A stretch of DNA of 64,000 nucleotides from NCBI GenBank assembly GCA_964017185.1, contig OZ024870.1, positions 21,971,621 to 22,035,620 on the forward strand. Direction: 5' to 3'. Under the pieces are notes generated by a model. That model was given only the letters and a program-made list of their open reading frames with translations, ran no database searches and had not been told where the DNA came from. Of the stretch, positions 57,427 through 64,000 are shown piece after piece (position 1 is the first letter of the stretch; each line of letters begins with the position of its first letter). The stretch is from Rugalucina vietnamica. Taxonomy: Eukaryota; Mollusca; Bivalvia; Lucinida; Lucinidae. The position numbers were made by a program, and so were the translations under genes.

Positions 57427-58565
57427 GCTTTAATCTAGGTGATAGCGCATAAGAAAATGACAATTAATGACACAATCACTAAATCACATCTATTCAACAT
57501 CACCTACAACCAACGTTCAACAAAAAGTTCCATGTAAGTGGAAATGTTTGTCGCCTTTTTTATTATTACATTTTTTTTCGTCTGGCTGTGATCGCTATGT
57601 AGAAAATTATGATGAATGCTGCAACAGAACTTTTTACCAACATTATGGAAAATGTTGCAGATTTTTTACAGTTTCGTCTGGCTGTGAGCGCTATAGGAAA
57701 CGAATACTTATGCCGTTCTATCCCACCCGGACAAAAGTTCCCTGCCAGCAGTAAAAGTGTCCATAGACTGGGAAATAGGTGGGTTATAAAATGTCTGTTT
57801 GTGATGACATTCATCGTTTCTTATATACATGTATGTATGCGCTCATAGACAGACTTAAACGAAAACGAGAGACCAAATTGTGCTGTAGCTCACCTTAGTG
57901 ATTTGCTTATCAGTGTAAGCTTCAAGATAGACGATGATACTCTGGAGCCCTGTCTGTATGGACCCCATGGGCACAATTGACAGTATTTATAAAGAGGAGT
58001 ACTATACACTAATTTGCACTAAATATGAAAGTTATGGGCCTTGCAGTTTAGAAAACTTTTTTTTTCAATCTAATGCAATCATTCCCCCATTTCAATGATG
58101 CTTCAGATAAAATTTGATCGCATTTGGCATGGTCTTAGAGATAGTCATATTTGAAAGGGTAAACGGATGAACGCACAAACGGATGCAGGCACGCCGGCTC
58201 AAGTCCTTGATCCTATAAGCTCACCTTGTGAGGGCATAGGTGAGCTAAAATATCGGCCACAAAAATCCACTTTTAATGCTAGTGACAGGGAAGTTTTGTT
58301 CAGAACTTGGGTCACAGGCGGCATAGAAAAATCATGTTTGCGACATTCATCGTTGTTTTCTAATGCGCTCACAGTCATACAAAACAAAAAAAAAAACAAC
58401 AACAAAAAACGTTGTCGACGATAATTAATTTTCCTCTTTTAATGATGACAAGGAACTTTTGTCTGTAACTCGGGTAATAAGAGGGATAGAAAAGGTTGTT
58501 TGTGGATATTAAACAAAATCAATAGGTGACAAAAAGTTTCGCTGCAGCTAACTTGACCGTTTATT

Positions 58566-58567
<2 letters not shown>
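57384..58567. repeat. 1183-bp tandem duplication, unit 1
   Basis: Starts with a T run of about 40 and is repeated at 58568-59750. I noticed one base difference (AGATAGTCAT against AGATAGGCAT). No genuine coding region. Confidence 0.97.
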
Positions 58568-58609
<42 letters not shown>

Positions 58610-59748
58610 GCTTTAATCTAGGTGATAGCGCATAAGAAAATGACAATTAATGACACAATCACTAAATCACATCTATTCAACATCACCTACAACCAACGTT
58701 CAACAAAAAGTTCCATGTAAGTGGAAATGTTTGTCGCCTTTTTTATTATTACATTTTTTTTCGTCTGGCTGTGATCGCTATGTAGAAAATTATGATGAAT
58801 GCTGCAACAGAACTTTTTACCAACATTATGGAAAATGTTGCAGATTTTTTACAGTTTCGTCTGGCTGTGAGCGCTATAGGAAACGAATACTTATGCCGTT
58901 CTATCCCACCCGGACAAAAGTTCCCTGCCAGCAGTAAAAGTGTCCATAGACTGGGAAATAGGTGGGTTATAAAATGTCTGTTTGTGATGACATTCATCGT
59001 TTCTTATATACATGTATGTATGCGCTCATAGACAGACTTAAACGAAAACGAGAGACCAAATTGTGCTGTAGCTCACCTTAGTGATTTGCTTATCAGTGTA
59101 AGCTTCAAGATAGACGATGATACTCTGGAGCCCTGTCTGTATGGACCCCATGGGCACAATTGACAGTATTTATAAAGAGGAGTACTATACACTAATTTGC
59201 ACTAAATATGAAAGTTATGGGCCTTGCAGTTTAGAAAACTTTTTTTTTCAATCTAATGCAATCATTCCCCCATTTCAATGATGCTTCAGATAAAATTTGA
59301 TCGCATTTGGCATGGTCTTAGAGATAGGCATATTTGAAAGGGTAAACGGATGAACGCACAAACGGATGCAGGCACGCCGGCTCAAGTCCTTGATCCTATA
59401 AGCTCACCTTGTGAGGGCATAGGTGAGCTAAAATATCGGCCACAAAAATCCACTTTTAATGCTAGTGACAGGGAAGTTTTGTTCAGAACTTGGGTCACAG
59501 GCGGCATAGAAAAATCATGTTTGCGACATTCATCGTTGTTTTCTAATGCGCTCACAGTCATACAAAACAAAAAAAAAAACAACAACAAAAAACGTTGTCG
59601 ACGATAATTAATTTTCCTCTTTTAATGATGACAAGGAACTTTTGTCTGTAACTCGGGTAATAAGAGGGATAGAAAAGGTTGTTTGTGGATATTAAACAAA
59701 ATCAATAGGTGACAAAAAGTTTCGCTGCAGCTAACTTGACCGTTTATT

Positions 59749-59750
<2 letters not shown>
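58568..59750. repeat. 1183-bp tandem duplication, unit 2
   Basis: See unit 1. A third T run follows (59751-59789), so the T run marks both junctions and probably mediated the duplication. Confidence 0.97.
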
Positions 59751-59789
<39 letters not shown>

Positions 59790-59794
59790 CTGTT

Positions 59795-60690
59795 GCTGCT
59801 GCAGCAACAGATTCGCTGATAACTTGACTGAGCTGTCAGTCAAATTTAACAAATCTGTAGTGTGACAGCACAACACTTTAAATACAGATCCATACTGTGA
59901 CTTCCAGTAAGAAGTTAGTGTACTTTTTTGCCGCCTTCATTAGTATCTTTGATATTTATTTGTATCAGAATTAAAGTTTTAAACAGAGAGTCATACAACA
60001 AGAATGTTTACCAGGCATTTACTAAGGGAATTTTCAATATGGTCATAAATAAATACAGTCATATAGTACAGAATATTTTTATCTGTGACAGTATGTGTTT
60101 ACCCATCATTTTCGGTGCATGAAGTTAAATTTTGACACTGATTGGTTCAACAATAACAAGTGGGTCAAAGTATTAGTCCAAGTGAGAACTACCTATTTTT
60201 AAATGTAATGGTCAACTTTGTCATTGTCAATCAAAAATTGACAGGCTCCGCCCTGCACATTGAAAAAAATCAGACTATAGTTCTCACTTGGACTGTTACT
60301 TTGACCCACTTGTTATTGTTGAACCAATCAGTGTCAAAATTTAACCCCATGCACTGAAAATGATGGGTAAACACATACTGTCACAGAAAAATATTCATGA
60401 CTATTTATGTATGACCATATTGAAAATTCCCTTAGTAAATGCCTGGTAAACATTCTTGTTGTATGACTCTCTGTTTTTCCTTTCAAGTTTAAAACTTTAA
60501 TTCTGATACAATCAAATATCAAATGATGCAGGCTTACTTTAAATTACTGACTTACTAATGAAAGTAGCAGAAAAAAAGTGCAATAACTTCTTACTCGGGA
60601 AGTCACAGTACGGATCTGTAAAGTGTTACTTACAGCTCAGTCAGGTTAGCAGCAAATCTGTTGCAGCAGCAGCAACAGCAGCAAAAAAAA
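59795..60690. repeat. inner palindrome, arms about 380-400 bp
   Basis: 59795-60180 is the inverse of about 60290-60690 (TGTTTACCCATCATTTTC against GAAAATGATGGGTAAACA; GTGGGTCAAAGTATTAGTCC against GGACTGTTACTTTGACCCAC). The loop holds AATTGACAGGCTCCGCCC. Confidence 0.9.
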
Positions 60691-60863
60691 TGAAAATAAT
60701 AAAATAAAAAATGAAACAAAACAAATAAATAAATAAATAAATAAATAAATGGTCAAGTTAGCTGCATCGAAACTTTTTGCCACCTATTGTCTATTGTTCA
60801 TACAGAAGGCTCCAGAGTATCGTCGTCTATCTTGAAGCTTACACTGATAAGCAAATCACTAAG

Positions 60864-61088
60864 TGGGGGTGAACAGGGGGGTATCCAATCCCCGCTTCCC
60901 TCCCCCTCTCTCCCCGCTTCCCTCCCCCTCTCTCCTTGCTTCCCTCCCCCTCTCTCTCCCCTCTTCCCTCCCCCTCTCCCCTCTTCCCTCCCCCTCTCCC
61001 CGCTTCCCTCCCCCTCTCTCCCCACTTCCCTCCCCCTCTCCCCCGCTTCCCGCCCCCTCTCTCCCCGTACCCCCCCCTGTCCACCCCC
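60864..61088. repeat. pyrimidine-rich minisatellite
   Basis: About 210 bp of almost pure C/T with CTTCCCTCCCCCTCTCTCCC-type units of 16-24 bp. It is bracketed by CACTAAG at 60857-60863 and 61089-61095; the opposite arm has a single CACTAAG equivalent (inverse at 57892). Confidence 0.9.
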
Positions 61089-61579
61089 CACTAAGGTGAA
61101 CTACGACACAATTCAGTCGCTCCTTTTCGTTTAAGTCTGTCTATGAGCGCTATGACGGCAACTTCTGACGCAACGTCTATAAGAAACGATGATGAATGTC
61201 ATCACAAACTATCCCACCTATTACCCTGCAGTCTATGGACACTTTTACTGTTGGCAGGGAACTTTTGTCCTTAAGCTATGTTATGGGTGGGATAGAAAAG
61301 TCTTGTTTGCGGCATAAGTATTCGTTTCCTATAGCACTCACAGCCAGACGAAACTGTAAAAATCAGCAACATTTTCCATAAAGTTGGTAATATGAGGTCT
61401 AGAAAAGTTCTGTTGCAGCATTCATCATCATTTTCTAAATAGTGATCACAGCCAAACGAAAAAGAAAAAAAAATAAGAATAAGATAATAAAAAAATGGCG
61501 ACAAGCATTTCCACTTACATGGAACTTTTTTCGTAGGTGACGTCGAAAAGATGTGATTGTGGCATTAATGCGACAAAAA

Positions 61580-61860
61580 TGTTCGCTGCAAGCGATATTG
61601 CTGCTTACTTTACTGTTTTTCGCTGTAGCAAAATAGCTGCTTACTTGACCAGTTCGCTGCAGCAAAATTTCCACTAACTTGACTGTATTTTGCTGCTGCA
61701 AATTTAATTCTAACGCTGCAAGCAAAATTGCCGTTAACTTGGCTGCTTTTGCTGTAGCAAAATTGCTGCTACATATAACATGACCGATTTTGCTGCAGAA
61801 AAATTGCCGCTAACTTGACCGTTTTTGATGCAGCAAATTTGCTGCTAATTTGACCGAGCT
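61580..61860. repeat. arrayed inverse GTCAAGTTAGCAGC motif, right arm
   Basis: Inverse of the array at 57073-57383: TTGCTGCTTACTTGAC, TTTCCACTAACTTGAC, TTGCCGCTAACTTGACC and TTGCTGCTAATTTGACC. Confidence 0.85.
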
Positions 61861-62449
61861 GACCTTGTAGGAAAAATAAGTAAAATCAGCTGGTTCTCCG
61901 AATCGCTTTATTTCTTTGAATGGTACTTTATTGACCTTCTACTGCAGTCATGTACCATCAGTAAGGCAAAGAGTTGTTGACAAAAATGGAGGCATTGGCT
62001 AACTTGATAAAATATTTGAGTGTAGCTGTATGGTTATATTTTAGAAACAAAATGTTTATGTTTTTGTGTGTCTACCATACACTTTACCTATTTTGAAATC
62101 ATTCAGGTGAAACACAGGTATAGCACAAAGACAACAAGCATAGTCACCTTTACTTCAATTATACATTGTCAGCTCCGGGACCCTTTCTCAACAATGAAAT
62201 CATCCAAGGCTGGGCTTAGCTAAGCTCTGCCCTGCACATTGAAAACAATCCAAGTATAGAAAAAAAAGTGTGAATATATTCTCATTGCGAAGATGAAGAA
62301 CATACCTGAAACAAATTATACCTTATCCGTATAGTACTTTCAATTTCTACAAAATGTATGGCATTGATATGGAATGCTTTATATCAATATCATAAGCACC
62401 ATGTGAGGTAAGGCCGGGTGTTTATTAGGTCATTTTGTTCCGTTAGCGT

Positions 62450-62727
62450 ATCATTACGAAAACATGCCCATGCAATATACAGAGATTTTTTTTTCAGCTG
62501 TAAAAAATGAAAAGTTCATCAGAATTTTTTTTTTTTTGATATTTCTTCTTATTTTTGCTCAAAACATAGATTGTGGATACTCTGCGAGGCGGTTTTAACG
62601 AGAACCCACAGTCTATGTTTTGGAGCAACAATAAGAAAAATAGGTATACCCCTGCATACCTCAGTTTTACTATATGAAAGTGGGGTTTAGGGGGGTATAC
62701 ATTGCACGGACATGTTTCCTTGATGTG
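62450..62727. mobile_element. foldback MITE (GTTAGAACCGCCTCG family), inverse of 54443
   Basis: TTACGAAAACATGCCCATGC left end and ACGGACATGTTTCC right end; the central palindrome is partly deleted (CTGCGAGGCGGTTTTAAC). Confidence 0.85.
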
Positions 62728-63190
62728 TAAAAATAGTTGTTGTTTTTTCCGTAGCGTAAAAGTAGAACAAATCACGGTCGCAAGCAATGTGTAAACGAAG
62801 GACATTAAGTGTTAACTTCGCTATCATTACGTTGTGAATAGTTATTAAGTTACAGATTAATTTCTCACGATTTGTTCTGTTCATAGTTTTTACAGCATTT
62901 CTCGATATACCAAAGAACAAATTAAAAAAGATGACACAAAATAACAACATTCGTATATTAAATTTATTAATTAATAAACTTTGAGGTGGCTAAGCGGTCA
63001 AACAGCATCCGCCCAATAACCATGGTAGATCCGAAACCACCATTCTTGGACAACGGTGACGAAATCTAATCATAAAGTACATGTCCTTCGTAAAACTTAT
63101 TATCAAAAAATGGCAATTACATAACTGTGTTCCCGACAATGTTCCGTGATTCATCTTCATGATATTGGTGCGATGTTACGTAGCTGTTCG
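62728..63190. other. non-coding
   Basis: Nothing recognised. Confidence 0.4.
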
Positions 63191-63826
63191 TAAACAGCAG
63201 TCACACAGTAGCGTATAACCCAAACGCGTGCCGGGCGTATGAAAAAAGACTTTGGACGTATAAAGATTAATGCATTCCTTTAACTCGCTTTAGCAGTACC
63301 ACATCGGCGCGTTACTGAGCCGGACGTTTAAAAAATCTCTAAGTTTTGGAGTACGGTTGTGATACGTCCGATACACGCTAAGCACGCGCATCGAACGTTC
63401 AACGCGCGTTTTACACACGCTTGGGGCACGCTACTGAAGCAAATCTCACAAAATCGGAACTCGCTTGTAACGTACACTGGCGTGCCTCAAACGCGCACCA
63501 AACGCGTTCAGGGCGTATTCAACGCACCTGTAACGCGCGTGGAACGTATTCGAGACGTATAAGTCACACACCCGAGACACGCCGAGCTTCTAGAAAATTT
63601 TTAAGCATGTTTAAAAATGTTTTTAGCCGAAACGCGCGCGAAACGCGCAGAGACTTTTAGCGACGTACAGCGACGCGTGCCGGACGTACACCAAGCGTAC
63701 CCAACGCGCTTGTAGCGAGTTTTAAACGTGTTTCCGACGTGCGTCTGGCGTATGTGGAATTTTGCTATTTTATCAACACGCCCGGTGCGCGTTTCACTTA
63801 TACGCTACTGTGTGACTGCTGTTTTA
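63191..63826. mobile_element. CpG-rich MITE, 636 bp
   Basis: Terminal inverted repeat of about 28 bp (TAAACAGCAGTCACACAGTA at the left, inverse at the right, continuing GCGTATA). The interior is packed with ACGCG and CGCGC motifs; by hand I count about 70 CpG dinucleotides. Two overlapping open frames exist at 63359-63660 but they are composition artefacts. Confidence 0.9.
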
Positions 63827-64000
63827 CTTTAACGCTGAAAAGACTTCACTTTATCATATACACAGCTGAGAAACACGTGATACGGAATCGGTTTCGCACA
63901 ATGCAATTCTAGCCGAAGTTGAGGTGAGAAATTCGAGTTTTCTCCTATAGCGTTTACTCTACTGACTGATAAATACATGTAGGTGCAGTCAATGCAGAAA
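63827..64000. other. non-coding window end
   Basis: No feature recognised. Confidence 0.4.

Larger units (their letters stand above)
56590..62262. mobile_element. large nested foldback (inverted-repeat) structure
   Basis: Outer arms about 56675-57962 and 60797-62262 are inverse copies (for example GCAGGGCTTAGCTAAGCCC at 56698 against its inverse at 62212; GGTACATGACCGCAGTAGAAGG at 56985 against its inverse at 61935). Inside are a 1183-bp tandem duplication, an inner palindrome (59795-60690) and a pyrimidine-rich minisatellite in the right arm only. 56590-56675 is itself an inverse copy of the inner loop (60187-60285). No transposase gene is seen. The organisation resembles FB/Galileo-type foldback elements; that comparison is inference. 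Confidence 0.85.

Noticed and set aside
57467..59607. Paired 79-95-codon frames repeated 1183 bp apart
   Set aside because: They duplicate only because the DNA is tandemly duplicated; the inverse copy of the same sequence in the right arm has a different frame structure.
60787..61134. Pro/Ser-rich (plus) and Gly/Arg/Glu-rich (minus) frames
   Set aside because: Products of the C/T minisatellite.
63359..63660. Arg/Thr-rich frames
   Set aside because: They result from the CpG-rich MITE composition.

Overview
The window is eukaryotic and looks like a bivalve mollusc genome: AT-rich, intron-containing genes embedded in dense MITEs, non-LTR, Penelope-like and mariner elements, plus a Mab-21/cGAS-like gene and a somatomedin-B-type receptor ectodomain of the kind expanded in bivalves. 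The bivalve call is inference from gene and repeat content; no species can be named.

Layout. 1-1020: a 196-bp satellite. 1485-9450 (+): a multi-exon gene with a YqaJ-type (PD-(D/E)XK) nuclease domain and a possible RNase-H-like core; its 129-bp in-phase exon was duplicated by a recent 1.43-kb tandem duplication. 9.6-14 kb: a (TA)n tract, short tandem repeats, a MULE-like remnant with arrayed end motifs, and a truncated gag with LTR-like sequence. 14-22.9 kb: mostly non-coding, with CRE-like palindromes, a long hairpin, a LINE 3' fragment and a 45-bp minisatellite open on both strands. 22964-28038 (+): a four-exon monocarboxylate-transporter-like (SLC16/MFS) gene whose last intron holds a complete but dead mariner. 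29-34 kb: a decayed Penelope-like element (PLE); its 3' UTR is scattered through the window as truncated copies. 34243-37292 (-): the most interesting gene, a Mab-21/cGAS-like nucleotidyltransferase behind about 600 residues of helical repeats. 38252-38323: a tRNA-Thr-like gene. 40.4-48.9 kb: two copies of a diverged segment, each carrying an insertion the other lacks, enclosing a second PLE and a full-length dead LINE. 49592-52280 (-): two exons of a secreted or receptor protein. 56.6-62.3 kb: a large nested foldback (inverted-repeat) structure. 63.2-63.8 kb: a very CpG-rich MITE.

The genes do not form an operon-like system; they are independent eukaryotic loci. All three of the longest host-like coding regions are interrupted by an apparent one-base deficit next to a homopolymer (A6, C3, T4). 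This points to base-calling or assembly error at least as much as to gene death, so those genes are described as probably intact with one local frame error each.
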